From the NCBI RefSeq assembly GCF_014193425.1, contig NZ_JACHZG010000001.1:806001-870000 (forward strand): a DNA stretch of 64,000 bases, read 5' to 3'. The notes below the pieces were generated by a model, which saw only the letters and a list, made by a program, of their open reading frames with translations, did no database searches and was not told where the DNA came from. A program made the translations under genes and the position numbers. This DNA comes from Microlunatus antarcticus (GTDB lineage: Bacteria; Actinomycetota; Actinomycetes; Propionibacteriales; Propionibacteriaceae). How positions within the stretch are numbered: the first letter of the stretch is position 1; each line of letters opens with the position of its first letter. Below are positions 55,114-63,721 of the stretch, in pieces.

Positions 55114-58100
55114 ATGAGCATCAAGGTCGCGCTCGAGCACCGCACCACGTACCGGTTCGGTGCGCCGACCCAGCTGTACCCGCACGCGGTCCGGCTGCGG
55201 CCTGCGCCGCACACCCGGACGCCGGTCGAGGCGTACTCGCTGACGGTCACCCCGGCCGACCACTTCCTCAACTGGCAGCAGGACCCGTTCGGCAACTGGG
55301 TGGGCCGGCTCGTCTTCCCCACGCTGGCGCGCGAGCTGGAGATCACCGTCGGCCTGGTCGTCGACCTCGGGGTGATCAACCCGTTCGACTTCTTCGTCGA
55401 GGAGTACGCCGAGACCTTCCCCTTCACCTACGACGCCGAGCTCGCCGCGGACCTCGGGCCCTACCTGGCCAAGCCGGACGACGCCCCCGGACCGCTGTTC
55501 ACCGGCTGGCTCGACGGGCTCCCGCTCGACCTGTCCACCCCGCAGCGCACCGTCGACTTCCTGGGCGCGCTCAACGGGCTCGTGACCGGCCGGGTCGCCT
55601 ACTCGGTCCGCATGGAGACCGGCGTGCAGACGCCGGACCAGACCCTCGAGCGGGGCATCGGCTCGTGCCGGGACTCGGCCTGGCTGCTGGTCGAGGCGCT
55701 GCGGCACTTCGGGCTCGCCGCCCGGTTCGTCTCCGGCTACCTCGTCCAGCTCTCCTCCGACGACCCGGCGCAGGGCGGGCCGAAGGAGGACTTCACCGAC
55801 CTGCACGCCTGGGCCGAGGTGTACGTGCCGGGCGCCGGCTGGATCGGCCTGGACGCGACGTCGGCGCTGTTCGCGGGCGAGGGCCACATCCCGCTCTCGG
55901 CCACGCCGACCCCGGCGTCGTCCGCCCCGATCACCGGCGCCACCGGGCCCGCGGACGTCGACTTCTCCTTCTCCAACACCGTGCGCCGGATCCACGAGGA
56001 CCCGCGCGTCACCAAGCCGTACGCGCCCGGGCAGGTCGAGGCGCTGCAGCGCTCCGGCGCGGCCGTGGACGAGCGGCTGCGCGCCGCCGGGCTGGCGCTG
56101 ACCATGGGCGGCGAGCCCACCTTCGTGTCGCGCGACGACATGGTGAGCCCGCAGTGGACCGTGGCGGCCGACGGCCCGGAGAAGCGGCTGGCGGCCAACC
56201 GGCTCGCCGGGGCGCTCGCCGAGCGGTACGCCACCGGTGGCCTGGTCCAGCGCAGCCAGGGCAAGTGGTACCCGGGCGAGCCGCTGCCGCGCTGGCAGAT
56301 CGGGTTGATCTGGCGCCCGGACGGCACCCCGGTCTGGAGCGACCCCGCCCGCCTGGTCGACCCGTTCGACGAGACGCAGGCGAGCCCGGACGCGGCCGGG
56401 CAGGCGCGCGCGCTGGCGTCGGCGATCGCGACGGACCTCGGGCTGCCGGCCGACCAGCCGCTGGGCTGCTACGAGGACCCGCTCGCCGTGCTCGCCGTCG
56501 AGGTGCGCCGGCCCGAGGGCCCGCGGCCCGAGCTGGACCCGGAGTCGGCCGACCCGGAGGTCGTCGCCACGCTCGACGCCGCCACCGAGCCCGTCGCCTG
56601 GGCCCTGCCGATCGTGCCGGCCTGGTTCGGCGACGTCTGGGCGAGCCCCGCCTGGCGGACCCGCCGCGGCCGGCTCGTCCTCGTCCCTGGTGACTCCCCG
56701 GCCGGCGCCCGGCTGCCGCTCAGCTCGGTCGCGTGGCGCGACCCGGACTACGTCGGCGAGCCGTCGTACGTCTCCCCGCCCCCGGACCTCTCCGCCTCGG
56801 TGGGCCGCCCGCAGGCGGTCGTCGTCGACCCGGTCGAGGTGCCGACGCGCACCGCGATCGTCGTCCAGGCGCGCGACGGGTACGTGCACGTCTTCCTGCC
56901 ACCGGACGAGCAGCTCGAGCGCTGGCTCGAGATCGTCGGCCTGGTCGAGCGGGCGGCGGCGGCGACCGGGGCCCGCGTCGTGCTCGAGGGCTACGGCCCG
57001 CCGCCGGACCCGCGTGTCACGCAGCTGCTCGTCACCCCCGACCCGGGCGTGATCGAGGTCAACCTGCACCCCACCAGCAGCTGGGAGGACCTCAGCGAGC
57101 TGACCCACACCCTGTACGCGCTCGCCGCCGAGCAGCGCCTCGGCACCGAGACGTTCGCGATCGACGGGCGCCACTCGGGCACCGGCGGCGGCAACCACAT
57201 CACCCTCGGCGGAGCCACGCCGGCGACCTCGCCGATGCTGCTCCGGCCCGACCTGCTGGTCAGCATGCTGACCTGGTGGCAGCGTCACCCGTCGCTGTCG
57301 TACGTCTTCTCCGGTCGGTTCGTCGGCCCGACGAGCCAGGCGCCGCGGTTCGACGAGGGCCGGCCCGAGAGCCTGTACGAGATGGAGATCGCCTTCGCGG
57401 AGATCGAGACGTACACCCCGCCCGCCGAGGACGACCCCGAGCACCCCGAGGCGCGGCGGCGCGGCCTGCCCTGGATGACCGACCGGGCGCTGCGGCACCT
57501 GCTGACCGACCTGACCGGCAACACGCACCGGGCCGAGTTCTGCATCGACAAGCTCTACAGCCCCGACTCCGCCCGCGGGCGGCTCGGCCTGCTGGAGCTG
57601 CGCGGCTTCGAGATGCCGCCGCACCCCGACATGGCCCTGGTGCAGGCGCTGCTCGTGCGCGCCCTCGTGGCCCGCTTCGCCGAGGAGCCGTTCTCCGCGC
57701 CGCTGGTGCGGTGGGGCACCGCCCTTCACGAGCGGTTCCTGCTGCCGCACTTCGCCATGGCCGACCTCGGGGAGGTGGTCGCCGACCTGCGCGCCCACGG
57801 CTTCGAGATCGAGGAGTCCTGGTTCGCGCCGTACGCCGAGTTCCGCTTCCCGCGGCTGGGCGTGGCCCGCGCCGGCTCGGTCGACCTCGAGCTGCGCCAG
57901 GCGATCGAGCCCTGGAACGTGCTCGGCGAGGAGGCGACCTCCGGCGGGACCGCGCGCTTCGTCGACTCCTCGACCGAGCGGATCCAGGTCCTGGTCTCGG
58001 GCTTCGCCCCGGAGCTGCACCTGGTGACCTGCAACGGTGTCGCTGTGCCCATGACGCCGACGGGCACGCCGGGGGAGTACGTGGCCGGCGTCCGCTTCCG

Positions 58101-58431
58101 CGCCTGGAAGCCGTGGTCCTCGCTGCACCCGACGCTGGAGATCGACGCCCCGCTGCGCGTCGAGGTCGTCGACCGGGCCAACCGCGTCTCGTTGGGCGGG
58201 GCGACCTACCACGTCGTGCACCCGGGCGGTCGTTCGTACGACACCCCGCCGGTCAACGCGCACGAGGCGGAGGCCCGCCGGGCCCGGCGCTTCGAGGCGA
58301 TGGGGCACACGGCCGGCGAGATCGACGTCACCGCGCTCGAGGCCGAGCTGCTTCGCCGCACGAACGACGGCACCGACTACCCGGTGACCCTCGACCTGCG
58401 CCGTCGCGTGCCCACGTCCTGGGGTCGCTGA
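55114..58431 (+). CDS. Transglutaminase-like / DUF2126 putative amidoligase fusion
   Basis: The 1105-residue protein starts with the bacterial transglutaminase N-terminal region (VALEHRTTYRFGAPTQLYPH), then a transglutaminase core with Cys185 (GIGSCRDSAW), His231 (DLHAWAEVYV) and Asp247 (GLDAT), the expected triad. From about residue 325 (LALTMGGEPTFVSRDDM) to the end is DUF2126, a putative amidoligase domain with TGGGNHITLGG and HRAEFCIDKLYSP. Known relatives are predicted to form or trim peptide bonds; substrate unknown. The ATP-grasp gene follows after 12 bases. AGGAGAG before ATG 55114. Confidence 0.9.
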   Translation: MSIKVALEHRTTYRFGAPTQLYPHAVRLRPAPHTRTPVEAYSLTVTPADHFLNWQQDPFGNWVGRLVFPTLARELEITVGLVVDLGVINPFDFFVEEYAETFPFTYDAELAADLGPYLAKPDDAPGPLFTGWLDGLPLDLSTPQRTVDFLGALNGLVTGRVAYSVRMETGVQTPDQTLERGIGSCRDSAWLLVEALRHFGLAARFVSGYLVQLSSDDPAQGGPKEDFTDLHAWAEVYVPGAGWIGLDATSALFAGEGHIPLSATPTPASSAPITGATGPADVDFSFSNTVRRIHEDPRVTKPYAPGQVEALQRSGAAVDERLRAAGLALTMGGEPTFVSRDDMVSPQWTVAADGPEKRLAANRLAGALAERYATGGLVQRSQGKWYPGEPLPRWQIGLIWRPDGTPVWSDPARLVDPFDETQASPDAAGQARALASAIATDLGLPADQPLGCYEDPLAVLAVEVRRPEGPRPELDPESADPEVVATLDAATEPVAWALPIVPAWFGDVWASPAWRTRRGRLVLVPGDSPAGARLPLSSVAWRDPDYVGEPSYVSPPPDLSASVGRPQAVVVDPVEVPTRTAIVVQARDGYVHVFLPPDEQLERWLEIVGLVERAAAATGARVVLEGYGPPPDPRVTQLLVTPDPGVIEVNLHPTSSWEDLSELTHTLYALAAEQRLGTETFAIDGRHSGTGGGNHITLGGATPATSPMLLRPDLLVSMLTWWQRHPSLSYVFSGRFVGPTSQAPRFDEGRPESLYEMEIAFAEIETYTPPAEDDPEHPEARRRGLPWMTDRALRHLLTDLTGNTHRAEFCIDKLYSPDSARGRLGLLELRGFEMPPHPDMALVQALLVRALVARFAEEPFSAPLVRWGTALHERFLLPHFAMADLGEVVADLRAHGFEIEESWFAPYAEFRFPRLGVARAGSVDLELRQAIEPWNVLGEEATSGGTARFVDSSTERIQVLVSGFAPELHLVTCNGVAVPMTPTGTPGEYVAGVRFRAWKPWSSLHPTLEIDAPLRVEVVDRANRVSLGGATYHVVHPGGRSYDTPPVNAHEAEARRARRFEAMGHTAGEIDVTALEAELLRRTNDGTDYPVTLDLRRRVPTSWGR

Positions 58432-58443
58432 GGTGGGCACCCC

Positions 58444-61146
58444 ATGACGCTCCTCGGTCGCTACCTCGAGGCCGCGCGGCAGCCCGACGCCGAGCAGGCG
58501 GGGGCCGGCTTCGACGAGCTCGTCGGCCCCGACGGCGCCCCGCGCCCGGCCTGGGCCGACCTCGTCGACGGGCTCGCCGAGGCGTCGGACGACCTCGCCT
58601 CGGCCCGCCGGGAGGTCGCGCGGCTGCTCGAGGACGACAACGTCACCTACACCCCGAGCCCCGCGTCGACGCGCTCCATCGCCGACGCGCCGACCGACGC
58701 CCCGCCCGCCCCGGCGGCGCTCGAGCAGCCCCGGCCCTGGCGGCTCGACCCGCTGCCGCTCGTCCTGCACGAGCGCGAGTGGGCGACGCTCGAGGCCGGC
58801 GTCGTCCAGCGCGCCGAGCTGCTCGACGCGGTCCTGGCCGACCTGTACGGCGCGCGCCGGCTGCTGGCCCGCGGCCAGCTGCCGCCCGCGGCCGTGCTCG
58901 ACCACGAGGAGTATCTGCGGCCCGTCGTGGGGGCCGACAGCGTGGTCGACCAGCGGCTCTTCATGACCGGCACCGACCTCGGGCGCGACGCGAGCGGGGC
59001 CTGGAAGGTCATCGCCGACCGGACGCAGGCCCCGTCCGGCGCCGGCTTCGCCATGCAGAACCGGCGTGTCGTCTCCCGGGTGCTGCCCGACCTCTACCAT
59101 GCCGCCCGGCTGCACCGCCTGACGCCGTTCTTCCAGGCGATGCGGGTGGCGCTCGTCGAGTCGGCCCCGAGCACGGTCGAGGACCCGCGCGTCGTCGTGC
59201 TGAGCCCGGGCACGCACTCCGAGACCGCGTTCGACCAGGCCTTCGTCGCCTCCCTGCTCGGCTACCCGCTGCTCGAGGGCAGCGACCTGCTGGTGCGCGA
59301 GGGCCGCGTCTGGATGCGGGTGCTCGGCCGGCTCGAGCAGGTCGACGTGATCCTGCGCCGGGTCGACTCGACCTGGATGGACGCGCTCGAGCTCCGGGGC
59401 GGCTCCCGCCTCGGCGTCACCGGGCTGCTGGAGTGCGTGCGGCAGGGGACCGTGAGCGTGGTCAACACGATCGGCTCCGGCGTCCTGGAGAACCCGGCGC
59501 TGCTGCCCTTCCTGCCCGAGCTGTGCGAGCGGCTGCTGGGCGAGCCGCTGCGGCTCCCGTCGGTCGACACCTGGTGGTGCGGCGACGACGAGGGGCGGGC
59601 GTACGTCCTCGCCCACCTCGACGACCTCGTCGTGCGCCCGGTCAGCCGCGGGCACGCCCGCAGCGTGGTCGGCGGCGCCCTGAGCCGGGAGCAGCGCGAG
59701 CGGCTGGTGGCCCGGATCGAGGCGACCCCGCACCACTTCGTGGGCCAGGAGGTGCTGCCGCTCTCGTCTGCGCCGACCGTCCCCGACGACCCGGCCGCCG
59801 GCTCGGCCGGGCTGGTCCGGCGCAGCGTCGTGCTGCGCACGTTCGCGGTGCGCAGCGGCAGCTCCTACACCGCCATGCTCGGCGGTCTGGCCCGGACGAA
59901 CGACGAGGACGCGGCCGATCGCGGACCCCTGGTGACGTCGCCCGACGGCGGCGTGGCCAAGGACGTCTGGGTCGTGCGCAGCGAGGCGGGCCCGACCTCA
60001 CGGGTCGCCACCACCCGCAGCCGGGCGGAGGAGGGCAGCGCCGTGCTGCCCGGGGCGGCGACGGCGGCGATGGTGCCGCGCGTGCTGAGCGACCTCTACT
60101 GGTTCGGTCGCTACGCGGAGCGGGCGGAGGACCTGCTGCGCCTGGTCCTGGCCAGCCGGACCGTCAGCATCGAGACCGACGTCGACGTGCGGCCCGGGCA
60201 CGCCCTCGACGTGCTGCTGCAGGCGCTGACCCACGTCAGCACCACCTACCCGGGCTTCCTCGCGCTGCCCGACGACCCCGTCGAGCGGCGCGCGGCCGTC
60301 ATGCCGGAGCTGCGGTCGCTCATGCTCGACCGTCGCCGCCCCGGGTCGGTGGCGCAGTCGCTCCAGGCGCTCACCGTGAACGCCCAGGGCGTGCGCGACC
60401 AGCTGTCGGAGGACGTCTGGATGGTCCTCGCCGACGCGGAGCGGGCGCTGCAGGCGCTCGGCCGGCAGCCGCAGGACCAGGGCCTCCATCTCAACGAGGC
60501 CGGGGAACGCGTCCTGTCCGGGCTGCTCGCCCTCTCCGGCATCGCCGGGGAGAACATGGTCCGCGACCCCGGCTGGCTGCTGCTCGACACCGGTCGCGGC
60601 CTGGAACGCGCCCTGCAGGTGCTCAGCCTGCTGCGCACGACGCTCGTCGACTCGTACGGCCCGGACGTCGACCGGGCGGTGCTCGAGGCCGCGCTGACGT
60701 CGAGCGAGTCGATCGTCACGTTCCGCCGGCGCTACCGGGGACGTTCCGGGGTGCCGGCCGTGGTCGAGCTGCTGGTCGTCGATGCGTCCAACCCGCGCTC
60801 GGTGGCCTACCAGCTGCAGCGCATGCAGGCCGACCTGCGGGCCATCCCCAACACCTCGCCGACGGCCCGGCCGCTCCGGCTGCTGGACCGGCTGGTCGAG
60901 ACCGTGCGGCTGGCCGACCCGGTCGCCCTCGGCACCGTCCTGCCGCCGGCGGGCGACGCCCTGCCGGGCACGCCGGGGCGGCGCGACGCGCTGGAGGAGT
61001 TCTGCGCGGACCTGCACGGGTCCCTGCGCGAGCTGTCCACGGCCGTGCGCGACCACTACCACGAGCCGCCGCCCACCCAGCAGTCCCTGCAGCGTCAGCA
61101 GGCGCTGGCCGTGTGGGCGCGCGAGCAGGAGGGGAGCACCCCGTGA
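58444..61146 (+). CDS. Circularly permuted ATP-grasp and alpha-E fusion
   Basis: The 900-residue protein joins two families that are separate genes in many bacteria. Residues about 90-520 are the circularly permuted ATP-grasp (DUF404/DUF407): IADRTQAPSGAGFAMQNR, SETAFDQAFVASLLGYPL, LRRVDSTWMDALEL and the ending VDTWWCGD. Residues about 533-890 are the alpha-E domain: MVPRVLSDLYWFGRYAERAE and ENMVRDPGWLLLD. The ATP-grasp would activate a carboxylate for peptide bonding; the alpha-E role is unknown. Stop overlaps the next GTG (GTGA). Confidence 0.9.
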   Translation: MTLLGRYLEAARQPDAEQAGAGFDELVGPDGAPRPAWADLVDGLAEASDDLASARREVARLLEDDNVTYTPSPASTRSIADAPTDAPPAPAALEQPRPWRLDPLPLVLHEREWATLEAGVVQRAELLDAVLADLYGARRLLARGQLPPAAVLDHEEYLRPVVGADSVVDQRLFMTGTDLGRDASGAWKVIADRTQAPSGAGFAMQNRRVVSRVLPDLYHAARLHRLTPFFQAMRVALVESAPSTVEDPRVVVLSPGTHSETAFDQAFVASLLGYPLLEGSDLLVREGRVWMRVLGRLEQVDVILRRVDSTWMDALELRGGSRLGVTGLLECVRQGTVSVVNTIGSGVLENPALLPFLPELCERLLGEPLRLPSVDTWWCGDDEGRAYVLAHLDDLVVRPVSRGHARSVVGGALSREQRERLVARIEATPHHFVGQEVLPLSSAPTVPDDPAAGSAGLVRRSVVLRTFAVRSGSSYTAMLGGLARTNDEDAADRGPLVTSPDGGVAKDVWVVRSEAGPTSRVATTRSRAEEGSAVLPGAATAAMVPRVLSDLYWFGRYAERAEDLLRLVLASRTVSIETDVDVRPGHALDVLLQALTHVSTTYPGFLALPDDPVERRAAVMPELRSLMLDRRRPGSVAQSLQALTVNAQGVRDQLSEDVWMVLADAERALQALGRQPQDQGLHLNEAGERVLSGLLALSGIAGENMVRDPGWLLLDTGRGLERALQVLSLLRTTLVDSYGPDVDRAVLEAALTSSESIVTFRRRYRGRSGVPAVVELLVVDASNPRSVAYQLQRMQADLRAIPNTSPTARPLRLLDRLVETVRLADPVALGTVLPPAGDALPGTPGRRDALEEFCADLHGSLRELSTAVRDHYHEPPPTQQSLQRQQALAVWAREQEGSTP

Positions 61147-62018
61147 CGCGCTACCGGATCGAGCACGTCACGCGCTACGACTACGACGCCGACGTGACGG
61201 GCAGCTTCGGGCAGTTCCACCTCACGCCGCGCGCGCTGCCCTGGCAGGACGTGCAGTCGTGCGAGCTGAGCATCGAGCCCACCCCGGGCACGCTGCTCTC
61301 CCACACCGACCTCTACGGCAACACCAAGTCGTCGTTCCACGTCACCAATCCGCACACCGAGCTCGTGGTGCGCGCGGTCAGCGTCGTCGACGTGGTCCCG
61401 CCGGTGCTGCCGCCCGAGGCCCTCGCCGTCCCCTGGGAGGATGCGCGACCCACCGTGCGGACCGACGAGCCGGACGCGTGGGAGGCGACGGACTTCACGT
61501 TCCCGTCGCCGTACGTCGACGTCCCGGCCGAGGTCGAGGCGTACGCGCGGGTGTCCTTCACCCCCGGCCGCCCGCTGGGGGAGGCGGCGACCGAGCTCAT
61601 GCACCGCGTGCACGACGACTTCGCCTACCGGCCACGTTCCACGATCATCGGCGAGAAGGTCGTGGACCTGCTGGTCAAGCGGCACGGCGTCTGCCAGGAC
61701 TTCTCGCACGTGATGGTGGCCGGGCTCCGCTCGCTCGGCCTCGCCGGGCGCTACGTCAGCGGCTACCTCGCCACCCGCCCGCCGCCCGGCCGGCCGCGCC
61801 TCGTCGGCGCGGACGCCAGCCACGCCTGGGTCGGGGTCTGGGTGCCCGGTGCCGGCTGGCTGCATCTCGACCCGACCAACGACCGGCTGACCGACGCCTC
61901 CCACGCGACGGTGGCCTGGGGGCGCGACTACGGCGACGTGCCGCCCGTGCGCGGCGTGATCTTCACCGAGTCGAAGAACTCGACGATGAAGGTCTCCGTC
62001 GACATGGCACCGGCCTGA
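61143..62018 (+). CDS. Transglutaminase-like protein
   Basis: The 291-residue protein begins with the same beta-domain as the 55114 gene (RYRIEHVTRYDYDADVT) and has a transglutaminase core with Cys184 (HGVCQDFSHV), His227 (ASHAWVGVWV) and Asp243 (LHLDPTND). It may act as a peptidase or amide-bond enzyme for the other two operon members. It overlaps the ATP-grasp stop by four bases and is the operon's last gene; the convergent sixA follows after 18 bases. Confidence 0.9.
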   Translation: MTRYRIEHVTRYDYDADVTGSFGQFHLTPRALPWQDVQSCELSIEPTPGTLLSHTDLYGNTKSSFHVTNPHTELVVRAVSVVDVVPPVLPPEALAVPWEDARPTVRTDEPDAWEATDFTFPSPYVDVPAEVEAYARVSFTPGRPLGEAATELMHRVHDDFAYRPRSTIIGEKVVDLLVKRHGVCQDFSHVMVAGLRSLGLAGRYVSGYLATRPPPGRPRLVGADASHAWVGVWVPGAGWLHLDPTNDRLTDASHATVAWGRDYGDVPPVRGVIFTESKNSTMKVSVDMAPA

Positions 62019-62036
62019 CGTCTGTCCTCGCCCGGC

Positions 62037-62570
62037 TCAGCCGCGCGGGGCCTCGTACGCGGTGAGGGCGGCGTTGCCCGGGCCGAGGTCGTCCCAGGAC
62101 CCGAAGACGGCGAAGACGGCGATGCCGCTGGTCTTGTACTTGCCCAGCGGGCCGTCCCCGGAGACGCGGTTGAGGCGCTGGGCCAGGTCTGGCAGGCCGG
62201 GTCCGTGACCCACGAGCACGACGGTCGTGACGGTGGCGGGCAGCGCGTGCAGGAGGTCGAGGAGCGTGTCGGACCAGGCCTCGTAGATCGTGCTCTCGAA
62301 CCGCACCGGGACCGTTCCGAGGGCGTCGGGCTCGGCCTCGACCACGCGGTCCCAGGTCTGCCGGGTGCGGACCGCCGTCGAGCACAGCACCAGGTCGGGC
62401 CGGCCGACGTGCTCGGCCAGCCAGTGCCCGGCGGCGGCGGCGTCGCGCCGGCCACGCGGGGAGAGCGGTCGGGCCACGTCGGCGAGGTCGCCGTCCCACG
62501 ACGACTTGGCGTGGCGGAGCAGGACGAGCCGGCGCAGCGGGGGCGTGTCCTCAGCCCGGGCGGTGACCAT
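62037..62570 (-). CDS. sixA: SixA-type phosphohistidine phosphatase (histidine phosphatase family)
   Basis: The 177-residue protein has the catalytic LVLLRHAKSSWD (RH motif), RPLSPRGRRDAA, CSTAVRTRQTW and VLVGHGPGLPDLA, with the second catalytic histidine. SixA removes phosphate from phosphohistidine; other phospho-substrates are possible. ATG 62570 is preferred because it is the usual family N-terminus, with TACCGT eight bases upstream; the frame extends to 62657. Confidence 0.87.
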   Translation of the reverse strand: MVTARAEDTPPLRRLVLLRHAKSSWDGDLADVARPLSPRGRRDAAAAGHWLAEHVGRPDLVLCSTAVRTRQTWDRVVEAEPDALGTVPVRFESTIYEAWSDTLLDLLHALPATVTTVVLVGHGPGLPDLAQRLNRVSGDGPLGKYKTSGIAVFAVFGSWDDLGPGNAALTAYEAPRG

Positions 62571-62714
62571 GGGGCTAGACGGTAGCCGGGTCCCCACCCC
62601 TGGAGCTCGGCCCATGACCCGCAGGCGTGCCGGCGACGGAGTCCTCGTGCGGCGCACCGGTGGCCTGGTCCTGGTCGAGCGGGGTCCAGGTCACCTGCGC
62701 CTCGGTGACGGTGA

Positions 62715-62993
62715 CCGGCCTCGGCCGCACGAGCGTCGGTCCGTAGCGGACGACCGGCCGCGCCCGACGAGGGCACCGACCCGACGAAGCGACCCTTCAG
62801 CTCACCGGGGACGTACGCCGTCGACAACGCCTCCAGCCTGGTCACCACCCAGGCCGTCGTGCAGTGCGCGGGCCCGGAGCAGACCTGGACCTTCACCGCC
62901 GAGGGCGACCCGGCGACCGGTCAGATCAACTGCGCGATCGAGCCGGCCCGCAGCGCCGCCCTGGCTCGATCCGTCTTCGCCCAGAGCTGCTGA
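62715..62993 (+). pseudogene. 3' remnant of an unrecognised (secreted?) gene
   Basis: The frame is open only after TGA 62712-62714 and has no ATG or early GTG start, yet ends at TGA 62991 with strongly coding-like codons. It reads KRPFSSPGTYAVDNASSLV, then VVQCAGPEQTWTFTAEGD, QINCAIEPARS and FAQSC: three cysteines, which suits an exported protein. I cannot name a family. Upstream sequence in another frame or a frameshift may hold the 5' part. On the minus strand 62620-62760 is also coding-like, so the assignment is open. Confidence 0.4.
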
Positions 62994-63350
62994 GCGGTCT
63001 CACTCGCGCGTCGTTCTGCGCGCCGGCTGTGCGGCGTCTTCAGACCGGTGCGGCATCATCGTGCCGCGTCGTCGACCCGCCTTGCGCGTCTTCCCGCTCC
63101 GGTCTGAAGACGCGTACGTGCTGCGTCTTGTGGGCTGCGTCTTCCGGTTCTGGTCTGAAGACGCGTACGTGCTGCGTCTTGTGGGCCGCGTCTTCCCACT
63201 CTGGTCTGAAGACGCGTACGTGCTGCGTCTTGTGGGCCGCGTCTTCCGGCTCTGGTCTGAAGACGCGTACGTGCTGCGTCCTGCGGGCTGCGTCTCCCGG
63301 CTCTGGTCCGAAGACGCGACAGCCCGCGTACGCAGCGGGGGCGAGCGGCC
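62994..63350. other. Gene-free gap holding the 51-bp tandem array
   Basis: No gene is supported between the remnant's stop and the DUF3039 gene. The first 90 bases contain an inverted copy of part of the repeat unit (GCGTCTTCAGACCGG, at about 63043). The rest is the tandem array listed separately. Confidence 0.6.
63086..63317. repeat. 51-bp tandem repeat, four full units plus a partial fifth
   Basis: Units begin at 63086, 63137, 63188, 63239 and 63290. Each has an 8-bp stem GCGTCTTC...GAAGACGC around a 12-nt loop, then a constant 23-base segment (GTACGTGCTGCGTCTTGTGGGC-like). The fifth unit keeps only the hairpin. The unit is a multiple of three, which keeps all frames open, so the repeat peptides are shadows. 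Confidence 0.85.
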
Positions 63351-63650
63351 CTACTTGTCCTTGCCGCCCTTGAAGCCGCCCGAGCCCTTGTCGGGCTTGC
63401 CCGGCTTGAGGCCCTCCCAGATCTCCTTGCACTCCGGGCAGACCGGGAAGCGCTCGGGGTCGCGGCTGGGGATCCAGGTCTTGCCGCAGAGGGCGACCAC
63501 GGGCGTGCCCATGACCATCGCCTCGGTCAGCTTCTCCTTCGGCACGTAGTGCGCGAACTTCTCGTGGTCGCCGTCCTCGACGCGGAACTCGCGCGTCTCG
63601 GTCCGCTCGTCGACGATCGTCTCGGCCCCGGGTGCTGTCTGCTGACTCAC
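63351..63650 (-). CDS. DUF3039 protein
   Basis: The 99-residue actinobacterial protein has FRVEDGDHEKFAHYVPKE, VVALCGKTWIPSRDP and VCPECKEIWEGL; cysteines suggest a zinc-binding site, and a glycine/lysine tail ends the protein. Function is unknown. GTG 63650 has a TAGAAT box six bases upstream and no ribosome site, which suggests a leaderless message. Confidence 0.86.
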   Translation of the reverse strand: MSQQTAPGAETIVDERTETREFRVEDGDHEKFAHYVPKEKLTEAMVMGTPVVALCGKTWIPSRDPERFPVCPECKEIWEGLKPGKPDKGSGGFKGGKDK

Positions 63651-63721
63651 GCCGACATTCTAGAGACGTCCGCCGAAGCCGGCACCCTGCCGAGGCCGCG
63701 AACTGTGGTGAACTTGGCCCA

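Noticed and set aside
55039-59736. A 1565-residue minus-strand open frame
   Set aside because: It is a complementary-strand shadow of the transglutaminase and ATP-grasp genes; composition is His/Gly/Arg-rich and no motif is present.
56733-61142. A long plus-strand frame running into the last transglutaminase gene
   Set aside because: Only the part from 61143 shows family motifs; the rest is an arginine/alanine-rich shadow in the wrong frame.
63086-63317. CRISPR array or repeat protein
   Set aside because: Units are contiguous with no unique spacers and no cas genes; open frames arise only because 51 is a multiple of three.
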